Shown here one piece after another: positions 33,445 to 42,972 of a stretch of 64,000 nucleotides of DNA. This DNA is from CAZMCH01 sp964564735 (GTDB lineage: Bacteria; Poribacteria; DTPJ01): NCBI GenBank assembly GCA_964564735.1, contig CAZMCH010000001.1:84010-148009 (forward strand), written 5' to 3'. Position numbers and translations under genes: made by a program. Below the pieces are notes generated by a model that had not been told where the DNA came from, searched no databases, and worked only from the letters and a program-made list of their open reading frames with translations. Within the stretch, counting starts at the first letter, position 1, and the number at the start of each line of letters is the position of its first letter.

Positions 33445-35913
33445 TCAGAATGCCGGTCCTAAATCAAATTCCAATCTTCCGCCTTTTTTGGTAGTTCCTA
33501 TTGTATCCAATCGGTAACCATATTCAACTCTAGCCAATGCACCCAGAAAATCAAATCTTAGACCAACACCAATTGATTTTTTGGGGCTAAAATCACTGAA
33601 AATCTTTTCATTACCTCCCCATGTCTGACCAGCATCAAAGAATATTATACCCCTTAACATATTAGTTATAGGGAAACGATACTCAATATTTAGCTGTCCC
33701 ATGCGGTTTCCACCGTACTGCGAGTATTCCCCAGGAGGAGTGATGGAATAAAGCGGATAGCCTCTAATTGATTGTATTCCTCCAAGATAAAACCTCTCAA
33801 ATCTCAGATATTTTGCGTCTTTTCCTGTTATATATCCAGTTTTTAGGTGAAAAACAAGCACAAGTTTCCACCATGTCGGTATAAAAAGGCTTGATTCGCT
33901 CTGAAATTTCTGAAACCTATCGCCACCCAAACCTGATATTTCTGCGGAAATATTATTATAAGAGCCTCCGTTTGGATCAAACATACTCGTCATGTAATTT
34001 CTTGTATCCCTATCCATAATTAGACCTATGCTTCTAGTTTTTCCTTCTGAAAGTGGAAGCGAAGCAAGATCCGTTGGTGAAGGATCAGGATTTATATTGC
34101 TCTTATACCATTCCTGCGGTGTAACATACATATTTTGCTTTTCGTCCCATTGCTTATATCGTGTATTTTCATTCCTAAGACGAAGTGCAACATCCATATT
34201 CCTGATTATAGGTCTTCCAAGAGTTATAGAGCCTCCTACGCTGTCATCTCTATATGAACCGCTTTTATTCTTTTGATCATTATATTCACCGGGCATGTAA
34301 TATAAACTTCTTCTAATACTATATAGGCTAGCATTAATCGATGTAGGAGTATTTAATAGCCAAGGAGAGCTAAATACAATCTGACCAGTTCGACGTTCTT
34401 TTGTTCCTATTTCGCCTCTTAATTGAAGTCGCAAAGCACGACCAAGAATATTATCATCCCATATATCAAGCGCACCAAATAATCCGCCTTCAGAACCATA
34501 TCCACCAGCTATGCTAAACATGCCTGACTGTCTTGATTCTTGAATATCAAAACCGACATTAATTCTCTGAGAATCGTCATTTTTGTCAATATCCGTTTTT
34601 ATAGGTTCATCAATTCTTTCTGTTTCCAGATTAATTTGAGGTTCAACCCTTTTTATAAATGGACCAAGGTTAAGAATTTTTCGCCTTGCATCTTCTACAT
34701 TTTGAGATGAGTAAATTTCACCTTCTCTAATATCATAGCGCTCAAGTTCACGCCTTATAACATATTCCTTTGTTTTATGAGGCTCATCACTTGTTTCCGA
34801 AATCCAATTTATCGGCACAGAAGCTATATATGCTATTGTCCCTTCTGATATTGTAAGACCAATGTTTACTGTTTCTTCGCCTTTTTTGTAATCTATATCA
34901 GGCTTAATCTGGATCGAAACCCTACCCTTATCAAGATACATTTTCCTTATAAGCCCGAGTCCTTCAACGAAACTCATCTCCTTGAAAAGATCACCCTCTT
35001 TTAAGGTAAACTGCTTAAGAATGTCTTTCTTAGAATATATCGGTTTAGAATCTGCATAAGGAATAATTGTAACGTTTATGTCTCCCACTCTATATTGAGG
35101 ACCTTCTTCAACCTCTATGTTAATTTTTATTCCTGTTTTTGCCTCATTAAATTCTTTTTCTGCCTTGATTACTTTTGCATCAATAAAGCCATTCTGACGA
35201 TAATATTCTGGTATGGCTTTAATATCACCTTCGTAATAAATATCATCAAACCTCTTGCCTTTTTTTAATTTCATTTGTTTTCGGATTTCTCTATCAGATA
35301 TTCGACGATTACCAGTTATTTGTATTTCCTCGACAGAGATTTTTCTTCCTTCAGTGATGTCAAATGCCACTCTTGCGGTTCCATCTTCTGGATTTGCTAT
35401 TATATTCGGCTCAACTTCTGCAAGATAAAAGCCTTTTTGCCTATAATAGTTCAAAATTTTATTTTTATTATCTTGACGGGCTTTTCCGCTAAGTGATCGG
35501 TTTGTCCCTATTGTTAGAATATCCCTAATTTTTCCAGTGCTAATTTCCTTATTCCCATTAATTGCAATATCACCAGATATCTTAGGCCATTCTTCTACTA
35601 TAAAGGTAATTTTTATGCCGTCATCTATACTTGTTGAATCAACTTTTATATTTGAGAATTGACCTAACTTATAGAGTTCTTTGACATCCTCTCTGATTTT
35701 TCTAATGGATATTTCCTCGCCGACTCTAGTTTGCAATATGGCTATGATAGTTTCAGGGGGCATTGTCTTACTGCCCTGAACATCTATGGACTTAATAATA
35801 AATGGATTTGGACTGCTTTCTTGTGCTGATACTGGCATAATCAGATAGATAATACAAAACAAACCCATCATAACAATAACACTATTTATAAATTTATATG
35901 TAACAGCTTTCAT
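33445..35913 (-). CDS. bamA: Outer membrane assembly factor BamA
   Basis: An 822-residue Omp85 protein, the core of the BAM complex that inserts beta-barrels into the outer membrane. A signal peptide (to about 30, PVSAQ) is followed by about five POTRA domains (first FIIKSIDVQGSKTMPPETI; second AINGNKEIS; third QITGNRRISDREI; fourth and fifth further on), then a C-terminal barrel with the conserved IRGYPL turn (VRGF/IRGY motif of Omp85 loop 6). The last residue is Phe (GPAF), as usual for outer-membrane barrels. It lies 33 bases after clpC and upstream of skp and lpxD. Two of the last POTRA segments carry insertions with charged residues. Confidence 0.95.
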   Translation of the reverse strand: MKAVTYKFINSVIVMMGLFCIIYLIMPVSAQESSPNPFIIKSIDVQGSKTMPPETIIAILQTRVGEEISIRKIREDVKELYKLGQFSNIKVDSTSIDDGIKITFIVEEWPKISGDIAINGNKEISTGKIRDILTIGTNRSLSGKARQDNKNKILNYYRQKGFYLAEVEPNIIANPEDGTARVAFDITEGRKISVEEIQITGNRRISDREIRKQMKLKKGKRFDDIYYEGDIKAIPEYYRQNGFIDAKVIKAEKEFNEAKTGIKINIEVEEGPQYRVGDINVTIIPYADSKPIYSKKDILKQFTLKEGDLFKEMSFVEGLGLIRKMYLDKGRVSIQIKPDIDYKKGEETVNIGLTISEGTIAYIASVPINWISETSDEPHKTKEYVIRRELERYDIREGEIYSSQNVEDARRKILNLGPFIKRVEPQINLETERIDEPIKTDIDKNDDSQRINVGFDIQESRQSGMFSIAGGYGSEGGLFGALDIWDDNILGRALRLQLRGEIGTKERRTGQIVFSSPWLLNTPTSINASLYSIRRSLYYMPGEYNDQKNKSGSYRDDSVGGSITLGRPIIRNMDVALRLRNENTRYKQWDEKQNMYVTPQEWYKSNINPDPSPTDLASLPLSEGKTRSIGLIMDRDTRNYMTSMFDPNGGSYNNISAEISGLGGDRFQKFQSESSLFIPTWWKLVLVFHLKTGYITGKDAKYLRFERFYLGGIQSIRGYPLYSITPPGEYSQYGGNRMGQLNIEYRFPITNMLRGIIFFDAGQTWGGNEKIFSDFSPKKSIGVGLRFDFLGALARVEYGYRLDTIGTTKKGGRLEFDLGPAF

Positions 35914-35946
35914 TGCTGAAACACTCTCCCAATATATTTTATTTGT

Positions 35947-38385
35947 TTATAAACCAATAGCAACTGGCTGAACAACCTCAAATCGCAGACAATCAGCGTC
36001 TAAGGTTACATTTATTGTATTACCATAAGCACTGCCATCAAGCATTTTTTCTGCAATAGGGTCTTCTACAAATCTTTGTATTTCTCGGCGCAAATGCCTA
36101 GCACCAAATTGCGGATCAAAGCCCTTTTCAACAATAAAATCAATAGCGTCTTGTTGAAAAATAAGGTCAATATTCTTTTCTTTTATCCTTTTTTTCACTT
36201 CATCGAGCATTAATTCTGCTATTTTTGCTATATTTTCTCTCTCAAGTGAGTTAAAAGTTATTACTCCATCGATTCTATTAAGGAATTCTGGGTTGAAGAC
36301 TCTCTTTAACTCACTCATAACTTTACTGCGAATATTTTCATAGGATTTTGAAGCTTCTGCAGTCTGAAATCCTATTGTTGAGCCTTTTGCAATATCTCTG
36401 CTTCCTGCGTTTGAAGTCATTATTAATATTGTATTTCGAAAATCAACTGTATGCCCAAGATTATCGGAAAGCCTGCCATTATCAAGCACCTGCAGTAATA
36501 TATTGAAAACGTCAGGATGAGCCTTTTCAATCTCATCAAGCAGAATAACTGAATATGGATGCCGTCTAACTTTTTCTGTCAGTTCTCCGCCCTCTTGATA
36601 GCCAACATATCCCGGAGGAGCGCCAACGAGCCTTGAAACCGAAAACTTTTCCATAAATTCTGACATATCAATTCTTATTATAGCATCCTGACTACCAAAG
36701 AGGAATTCTCCCAAAACACTTGCAAGATAGCTTTTTCCAACCCCTGTTGGTCCTATGAATATAAATGATCCAATTGGTCTATTCGGGTCTTTCAAACCTG
36801 CTCTTGATCTTCTAACTGCTTTTGTAAGGGCAGTTATCGCCATATCTTGACCAACAACTTTATCTTTGAGAGCATCTTCCATTCTCATTAGTTTATCTGC
36901 TTCTGTTTCCTCAAGTTTGGAAATAGGGATCCCTGTCCATTTTGATATTACTGCTGCAACATCATCATCAGTAACTTCCAATTTCTCCCGAACAGAGCCT
37001 TTTCTCAAATGATTACTATATAAAGATAATGAATTGAGGCTTTGAGTAAGATTTTGTGTATCAAATTCGTCATCGCTTAACATAAAATTCTTGACATCAG
37101 ATATTCTTTGGGTTTGCTCTATTGTCATAGATATATGGCTACGCCTGTTTTCATTGTTCTTAAATTTATTATTGCTTCTTCCCATTCTAACATAAGAGCC
37201 AGCTTCGTCGATGACATCTATTGCCTTGTCGGGTAAATATCGGTCTGAAACATACTGGGCGGAAAGTTTGGCTGCTGAAATAAGCGCTCCTTCGCTATAT
37301 ATAACGTTATGATGTTCTTCGTATTTGTCTTTTAATCCCTTAAGAATCTCTATTGTATCATCAACACTAGGTTGAGGAACATTAACAATCTGGAATCGTC
37401 TTTCTAATGCGCCATCTTTCTCTATATACTTTCTATATTCATCAAGGGTTGTCGCACCAATACATTGTATCTCGCCCCTTGATAAAGATGGCTTAAGGAT
37501 ATTTGCTGCATCAATAGCGCCTTCAGCGGCTCCTGTTCCAACAATAGTATGAATCTCATCTATAAAAAGAATTATATCTTGTGTTTGACGAATCTCATTC
37601 ATTATGTTTTTGAGACGTTCTTCAAACTGACCTCTATATTTTGTTCCTGCAACAAGACCAGCAAGGTCTAGTGTTACTAATTTTTTGTCCAATAATGAAT
37701 CAGGAACATCGCCACACACAATTTTTTGTGCTAGTCCTTCCACTATTGCAGTTTTTCCAACACCCGGCTCTCCAATCAAAACGGGGTTATTTTTCTTTCG
37801 TCTGATAAGAACCTGCATAACTCTTTCCATCTCTGTATCTCTGCCGATGATAGGATCAAGCAGATCATCTTTGGCGAGTTGTGTCAAATCACGACTAAAC
37901 TGATCTATATTACGAGGGGCTTTACGGGCGGTGGGATTTGAACTTGTAGTTTGATATTTGAGAACTCTGCGGATCTTTTCAACCGTCACACCAAATTTTG
38001 TCAATGCCCTAAAAGCTATACCGTTTTTTTCTCTCATCAATCCGAGTAATATATGTTCGGTCCCAACATGCTCAATATCAACTCTATGTGCCTCTTCCAT
38101 TGCATACTGAAGAACTTGTCTTGCTGTTGATGAGAAATCGATAGGTTGTTTTATATCGCCAAGGGAATTTGACTTTCTGACGTGCATTTTTACTTCCATC
38201 TCAAGTTTTTCAAGACTAACCCCAAGTTCTTGTAATGCCCTTGCAGCTATACCCTGTCCTTCATGAACAAGCCCTAATAATAGGTGTTCTGTATCTATTT
38301 GATCATTGTTAAGCTTTCTGGCTTCTTCGCTTGCATAGTTAATTATTATGCGCGCCCTTTCGGTAAATCGTCCTCCTGCTAACAT
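35947..38385 (-). CDS. clpC: AAA+ protease regulatory ATPase ClpC
   Basis: An 812-residue Hsp100 unfoldase. Two Clp_N repeats (about 1-145) are followed by AAA module 1 with Walker A GEPGVGKT (205-212) and Walker B LFIDEIHT, a short middle domain (about 410-465), and AAA module 2 with GPTGVGKS (545-552) and the ClpP-docking loop IGF at 671-673. Domain order and length match ClpC (a ClpC/A-type partner of ClpP) rather than ClpB, which has a longer middle domain. It lies 99 bases after the fused McsA-McsB gene, an arrangement like the clpC operon of Firmicutes, where arginine-phosphorylated proteins are degraded by ClpCP. No clpP is in this window. Confidence 0.93.
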   Translation of the reverse strand: MLAGGRFTERARIIINYASEEARKLNNDQIDTEHLLLGLVHEGQGIAARALQELGVSLEKLEMEVKMHVRKSNSLGDIKQPIDFSSTARQVLQYAMEEAHRVDIEHVGTEHILLGLMREKNGIAFRALTKFGVTVEKIRRVLKYQTTSSNPTARKAPRNIDQFSRDLTQLAKDDLLDPIIGRDTEMERVMQVLIRRKKNNPVLIGEPGVGKTAIVEGLAQKIVCGDVPDSLLDKKLVTLDLAGLVAGTKYRGQFEERLKNIMNEIRQTQDIILFIDEIHTIVGTGAAEGAIDAANILKPSLSRGEIQCIGATTLDEYRKYIEKDGALERRFQIVNVPQPSVDDTIEILKGLKDKYEEHHNVIYSEGALISAAKLSAQYVSDRYLPDKAIDVIDEAGSYVRMGRSNNKFKNNENRRSHISMTIEQTQRISDVKNFMLSDDEFDTQNLTQSLNSLSLYSNHLRKGSVREKLEVTDDDVAAVISKWTGIPISKLEETEADKLMRMEDALKDKVVGQDMAITALTKAVRRSRAGLKDPNRPIGSFIFIGPTGVGKSYLASVLGEFLFGSQDAIIRIDMSEFMEKFSVSRLVGAPPGYVGYQEGGELTEKVRRHPYSVILLDEIEKAHPDVFNILLQVLDNGRLSDNLGHTVDFRNTILIMTSNAGSRDIAKGSTIGFQTAEASKSYENIRSKVMSELKRVFNPEFLNRIDGVITFNSLERENIAKIAELMLDEVKKRIKEKNIDLIFQQDAIDFIVEKGFDPQFGARHLRREIQRFVEDPIAEKMLDGSAYGNTINVTLDADCLRFEVVQPVAIGL

Positions 38386-38484
38386 AATACATCCTCACAA
38401 TTTTATAATCATGCAAAATTAATAATGTTTTATTATTTCCAAAAAGTCTATGAATTACTTATATTATATATCTTTTAGTTAATT

Positions 38485-39969
38485 TCATCGAATATATGAA
38501 CCATTTTTTATTACTTTACCTATGATTTCAGCCCTTTTTATGTCACGAAGTATGGGTTCAAGCCTTTTACCCTCACGTTTCTGCAAATGAGCAGAACGAG
38601 TCAATGTTAAAAGCTTGGCTACTTCATTTGGCTGCAGACCTTTGATTATACCCAAACTGATTCCCAAACTGATCCATGACAATAATTCCAAAGACTCTAT
38701 CGAAGATATTGTCTTTGCATTTACCAAAATTCCATAAGCTCTAAATACTTTATCTTCTAACTTTATCCTATTATATTTAAGTAGAGCTTGCCTTTCTTCT
38801 CGTTCCTTAAAAATTATCTGGAGGGCAATAGAACGCATACATTCTATGATTTCCTCTTCGGATTGACCAAGAGTTGCTTCGTTTGAAATTTGATAGAAAG
38901 AACCTAGATTTCTTGAACCTTCTCCATACATTCCCCTAACGGCATACCCCATATTTGATATGGAATTTATTATTCTTTTTCCTTCTTTAGTTAATGATAA
39001 AGCAGGTAGATGAAACATAACTGACACACGGAGTCCTGTTCCTGTATTGGTTGGGCATGATGTAAGAAAACCTAGTTCAGATGAAAACGAATAATTGATT
39101 TTTTTACTCAAATCATTATCAATGGAGTTAATCAATTCCCAAAGTTGTTTTAATTGTAGTCCAGAACCCATAGCTTGAAGGCGAATATGGTCTTCTTCAT
39201 TTATCATGATACTTATATTTTCTTTTTCATCTATAATGACTTTTCTGGCTATGTATTTTTCAGCAAGATCTCGACTTATCAAATGACGTTCCATCAGGAA
39301 TCCGCAATCAATCTCATCAAGCTCATCCAGATCAATCACATAGGCATTGCGAAGCGGAGAGTTCTCATATTCAGCTATTTCAGCAGAAGCCCTCTCAGCT
39401 AAGGCTGCAATTTCCATTAGCTCGATCTGATCTGCAACACTGCAAAACAAAAATCCCTTAATATTACGTGCAAGCCTTATTCTACTACTAACGACTACAT
39501 CTAAATCAGGACCGCTGTCTTGCATCCATTTTGCTTCCTTAATAGATATAGCACTATGCAAAAAGCGTATTTTTGTCTTATTTGTTTTTTCTACGGTTTG
39601 GCTTTGATTAAGGATTGATTTGCCTTTATGTTTTATACTTCCATGTGTTTTGCTCAATAATGAGATTAATTGATCGTGAAAATGATTATAACACTCCTCA
39701 CAACCCAATAAAGGGAAACAACCCTTTTCAATGTCTGCCTGAAAACTACAATGACAACGTGGACAAATACTTACAGTCTGCTCTGTAACATCCGTCTTTG
39801 CTTTAATATTTCCAGTTGCACAATCTTCACAAGCACGAAATTCTTTTAGATTCGAATCTACTATCGTGCTAATAATGTATGATGCTTGCCTTTCAGAACA
39901 TATTTCGCAAAGCATGAAACCAAGCTTTTTTAGTTTCTTTTCTTGTATCTTGTCCATCCTTAATTCCAT
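38485..39969 (-). CDS. Fused McsA-McsB: zinc-finger activator plus protein arginine kinase
   Basis: A single 494-residue frame that joins the two partners normally separate in Firmicutes. Residues 1-130: four CxxC pairs (C21/C24, C47/C50, C69/C72, C90/C93), the McsA-type zinc module. Residues ~140-494: the McsB kinase, with SSRIRLARN (161-169), NEEDHIR (257-263) and TSCPTNTGTGLR (303-314), the guanidino-kinase signatures. McsB phosphorylates arginines to mark proteins for ClpCP, and McsA activates it. The reading frame has no stop, so the fusion is not an assembly join at the protein level. It lies before clpC. No CtsR gene is in the window. Confidence 0.9.
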   Translation of the reverse strand: MELRMDKIQEKKLKKLGFMLCEICSERQASYIISTIVDSNLKEFRACEDCATGNIKAKTDVTEQTVSICPRCHCSFQADIEKGCFPLLGCEECYNHFHDQLISLLSKTHGSIKHKGKSILNQSQTVEKTNKTKIRFLHSAISIKEAKWMQDSGPDLDVVVSSRIRLARNIKGFLFCSVADQIELMEIAALAERASAEIAEYENSPLRNAYVIDLDELDEIDCGFLMERHLISRDLAEKYIARKVIIDEKENISIMINEEDHIRLQAMGSGLQLKQLWELINSIDNDLSKKINYSFSSELGFLTSCPTNTGTGLRVSVMFHLPALSLTKEGKRIINSISNMGYAVRGMYGEGSRNLGSFYQISNEATLGQSEEEIIECMRSIALQIIFKEREERQALLKYNRIKLEDKVFRAYGILVNAKTISSIESLELLSWISLGISLGIIKGLQPNEVAKLLTLTRSAHLQKREGKRLEPILRDIKRAEIIGKVIKNGSYIR

Positions 39970-39988
39970 TATTAAATGAAAATAAACG

Positions 39989-40873
39989 TTATTCAGGATA
40001 AATCGGAGTTCCTGTATTCTGGGTTAGCTTGCGAAATTCTGTTGTTAGCTTTTGTGTTATCTCTCCGGGCTGACCATCACCTATAATCCTGCCATCAACC
40101 ATAACAACTGGAATAACTTCTGCTGCTGTTCCCGTAAGGAAACACTCATCAGAAACATAAACCTCATAGCGATTGAATATCTTTTCTTCAACATTCATCC
40201 CTATTTTACGTGCTATCTCCATAACCGCATCTCTTGTTATGCCTTCTAGTGCGCCAATATAAGTTGGAGGCGTATAAAGCGAACCATTTTTGATTATAAA
40301 GATATTATCGCCAGTGCATTCAACAACGTAACCATCAGAATTAAGCATGATCGCTTCTATAACATTGCCATTTTTTGCCTCAATTTTGGCAAGAATATTG
40401 TTGAGGTAATTAAGAGATTTTATTCTTGGATTTAATGCTTCGGGAACATTCCTTCTTGTCGGGACTGTTATAACATTCAGACCATTTTTATAAAACTGCT
40501 CATCATAAAGAACGATTTTATCGGTAATTATAAATACAAATCCCTCTTTACTACATTTATCTGGGTCCAAACCAAGATCGCCGACTCCTCTTGTTACAAC
40601 AGCCCTGATATATGCGTCACTCAGCTTGTTGAGTCTGAGAGTTTCCAATATTTTCTCTTTCATTTCATCAATGCTTAGTGGAATTTTTAAGCGTATTACC
40701 TTTGCTGAATCATAAAGCCTTTGTAGATGCTCATCAAGCCTGAAAACCCTACCATTATAAGACCTTATTCCTTCAAATACACCGTCTCCATAAAGCAATC
40801 CATGATCAAATACAGAGACTTTTGCCTCTTCTTTTGGAACAAAATCGCCATTTAGATATATCAATAGACTCAT
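39989..40873 (-). CDS. ilvE: Branched-chain amino acid aminotransferase
   Basis: A 294-residue PLP fold-type IV aminotransferase (IlvE). Seen: FDHGLLYGDGVFEGIRSYNGRVFRLDEHLQRL, the PLP lysine K152 in RIKSLNYLNN, the substrate strand GYVVECTGDNIFI, and the PLP-phosphate loop LEGITRDAVM. Length is typical. It transfers the amino group between 2-ketoisovalerate-type acids and glutamate. D-amino acid transaminases share the fold; the ERxxD/TGT features here are more like IlvE. It lies between lolD and mcsAB in the minus-strand run. Confidence 0.88.
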   Translation of the reverse strand: MSLLIYLNGDFVPKEEAKVSVFDHGLLYGDGVFEGIRSYNGRVFRLDEHLQRLYDSAKVIRLKIPLSIDEMKEKILETLRLNKLSDAYIRAVVTRGVGDLGLDPDKCSKEGFVFIITDKIVLYDEQFYKNGLNVITVPTRRNVPEALNPRIKSLNYLNNILAKIEAKNGNVIEAIMLNSDGYVVECTGDNIFIIKNGSLYTPPTYIGALEGITRDAVMEIARKIGMNVEEKIFNRYEVYVSDECFLTGTAAEVIPVVMVDGRIIGDGQPGEITQKLTTEFRKLTQNTGTPIYPE

Positions 40874-40908
40874 TTTTCCCTTGTAGAAAGGACGGAAGCA
40901 CCCGCCTT

Positions 40909-41628
40909 CTAATCTCCTTTCAAAATCTCCACTTTCCCATCAGTTAATTTGATAATTCTGTCTGCTCTTTCTGCCAAGCTTTCATTATGTGTAACAATAA
41001 TGAAAGTTTGATTCATTTTTTCGTTTAATTTATACAAAAGTTCGTGTATTGCTTCTCCTGTTATTCTATCAAGGTTACCAGTAGGTTCATCTGCCAATAC
41101 AACATTCGGATTATTAACCAAAGCCCTAGCCACAGCAACTCTCTGTTGCTCACCGCCCGAGAGTTCAGAAGGGCGATGGTGTTCCCTACCATTAAGACCG
41201 ACGGTCTGAAGAAGTTCTTTTGCTAAACCAAATGCTTTATCCTTGCTTTCATTGGCGATCAAGATTGGCATCATGACGTTTTCAATAGCACTAAATTCCG
41301 GTAATAGATGATGAAACTGAAAGACAAAGCCGATCTCTCGATTACGAAATTGTGCCAAGTTTTTATCATTAAGGCTAAAAATATCCTGATCTTGATAAAA
41401 AACCGTCCCACTTGTTGGACGATCTAAAGTGCCTAATAGATTAAGCAAAGTTGTTTTTCCTGAACCAGAAGCCCCAACAATTGTTATAATTTCGCCCTTC
41501 TTGACGGTTATATCTATGCCTTGCAATACCTGCAGTTCATTTTGACCACTTTTATATGATTTACATAATTCAACAGTTTTTAGGCATATATTATCGTTTT
41601 TTCCCGTTTCAAGCACCTTATTTTCCAT
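40909..41628 (-). CDS. lolD: Lipoprotein-releasing ABC transporter ATP-binding protein
   Basis: A 239-residue ABC ATPase of the LolD/MacB branch. Seen: VGASGSGKTTLLNLLG (Walker A), QFHHLLPEF (Q-loop and LolD-type text), LSGGEQQRVAVARALVNNPNVVLADEPTGNLD (signature plus Walker B), and FIIVTHNESLA. The ATG at 41628 is chosen, because the frame from 41664 would overlap the lolC stop by 22 bases and has no better ribosome site. It sits just after the LolC/E permease gene; the pair moves lipoproteins from the inner to the outer membrane, in accord with the lipoproteins predicted in this window. Confidence 0.92.
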   Translation of the reverse strand: MENKVLETGKNDNICLKTVELCKSYKSGQNELQVLQGIDITVKKGEIITIVGASGSGKTTLLNLLGTLDRPTSGTVFYQDQDIFSLNDKNLAQFRNREIGFVFQFHHLLPEFSAIENVMMPILIANESKDKAFGLAKELLQTVGLNGREHHRPSELSGGEQQRVAVARALVNNPNVVLADEPTGNLDRITGEAIHELLYKLNEKMNQTFIIVTHNESLAERADRIIKLTDGKVEILKGD

Positions 41629-41641
41629 TGTTACCCCATAC

Positions 41642-42898
41642 TTATTCGTATCTAAGAGCCTCAACAGGTCGCATTATAGATGCCCGCCATGCAGGATATA
41701 GCGTAGCAAGCCAGCATATCAATAATGATGAAATATTAACGAATATAACGAAATACCAGTTTATCTCTGCTGGCAATCTGTTTATCTGATAAACATTCCC
41801 TGGGATCCTGATTGGAAGCCAAGTTTCCAAAGACCAGCATATAAAAACGCCAAGTAATGTCCCGATAAGAGAACCGATAACGCCTATAAGTGTTCCTTCA
41901 AAGGTAAATATAGACCAGATACTTTTTTGTGTTGCACCCATAGACTTTAATATGCCGATCTCTTTGGTCTTTTCCATAACCATCATTATCAAAGTGCTTG
42001 TAATATTAAATGCAGCGACAAGAATTATCAATGCTTCTATTATAAACGTAACAATCTTCTCAAGGTTTATAGCTTCAAATAAATCTTTATGGGCTTCCAT
42101 CCAAGTCATAATATAATATGAAAGCCCCAACTCCATCTGTATATCTCGTCGTATTTTATTTGCCTGATGTATATCCTTGATCTTGACTTCGATTCGATCA
42201 ACAGCGTCAACGACATTGTAAAGTTCCTGACCAGTTTCCAAAGACAAAAAAGCTAGATTGCTGTCATAGGTATACATTCCAGATTCATATTCACCGATAA
42301 CAACAAGCGTTCTTATTACAGGCTGTAATCCTGCAGGGGTTTCAACCAACCTTGATATAATACGGACTAAGTCCCCTTTTGTTACTTCAAGTCTTCTTGC
42401 AACACCTTTTCCGAGTATTATACCTCCAAAGATAGTATCTTTTGTGTGCTTTTGTGCCATTTTGATCAAAGGAGAATCGAAATCTAGCTCATCTTTGACG
42501 TATTCACCGATTCCTGTAACTTTTGGCTCAAGGTCTGTATCTATGGCTTTGATAAGCACGCCCATCTGATTATCGCCAAATTCGTCCTGAAGATAAGCCT
42601 GACGAACAAGAGCTGGTGCTGTTGCAATTACTCCATCAATCGAGTTAATCGTTTCCATTGCACTTCGGTATATTCCAATAGGGCGATCACTGTCACCAAA
42701 AACGACTAGGTGCCCTTCGGAATTAAGCATCTTATCTCTGTATATGCTCTCAACGCCAGTCATTACGGACAGTGCAATAATGACAGTCGCTACGCCCAAT
42801 GCAACGCCAGCAATGGATATAAACGAAATAAAAGAGATAAAATATTGCTTGCTTCTAGCTCTTAAATAACGAAAACTTATGAATAATTCATAGCGCAT
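41642..42898 (-). CDS. Lipoprotein-releasing ABC transporter permease (LolC/LolE family)
   Basis: A 418-residue permease: N-terminal membrane helix (about 22-45, IAGVALGVATVIIALSVMTGVE), a large periplasmic MacB-PCD-like domain (about 45-270), and three more helices in the C-terminal FtsX domain (VTFIIEALIILVAAFNITSTLIM; SLIGTLLGVFICW; YFVIFVNISSLLICWLATLYPAWRAS). The EKTKEIGILKSMGATQKSIWSIFTFEGTLIG block is diagnostic for LolC/LolE. Followed by lolD with 13 bases between. One permease is seen; many diderms have two (LolC and LolE), so a single LolC/E-like protein may form a homodimer here. Confidence 0.9.
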   Translation of the reverse strand: MRYELFISFRYLRARSKQYFISFISFISIAGVALGVATVIIALSVMTGVESIYRDKMLNSEGHLVVFGDSDRPIGIYRSAMETINSIDGVIATAPALVRQAYLQDEFGDNQMGVLIKAIDTDLEPKVTGIGEYVKDELDFDSPLIKMAQKHTKDTIFGGIILGKGVARRLEVTKGDLVRIISRLVETPAGLQPVIRTLVVIGEYESGMYTYDSNLAFLSLETGQELYNVVDAVDRIEVKIKDIHQANKIRRDIQMELGLSYYIMTWMEAHKDLFEAINLEKIVTFIIEALIILVAAFNITSTLIMMVMEKTKEIGILKSMGATQKSIWSIFTFEGTLIGVIGSLIGTLLGVFICWSLETWLPIRIPGNVYQINRLPAEINWYFVIFVNISSLLICWLATLYPAWRASIMRPVEALRYE

Positions 42899-42972
42899 AT
42901 AAAATGATTATGGATTAGAAGATTTTTTGAACAGCTCAATTTCAATCTTTAAATCTTAGAATCCATTATTCC

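Noticed and set aside
35947..39969. CtsR gene expected with mcsA/mcsB/clpC
   Set aside because: No CtsR-like frame occurs near the fused mcsA-mcsB or clpC; upstream is ilvE.
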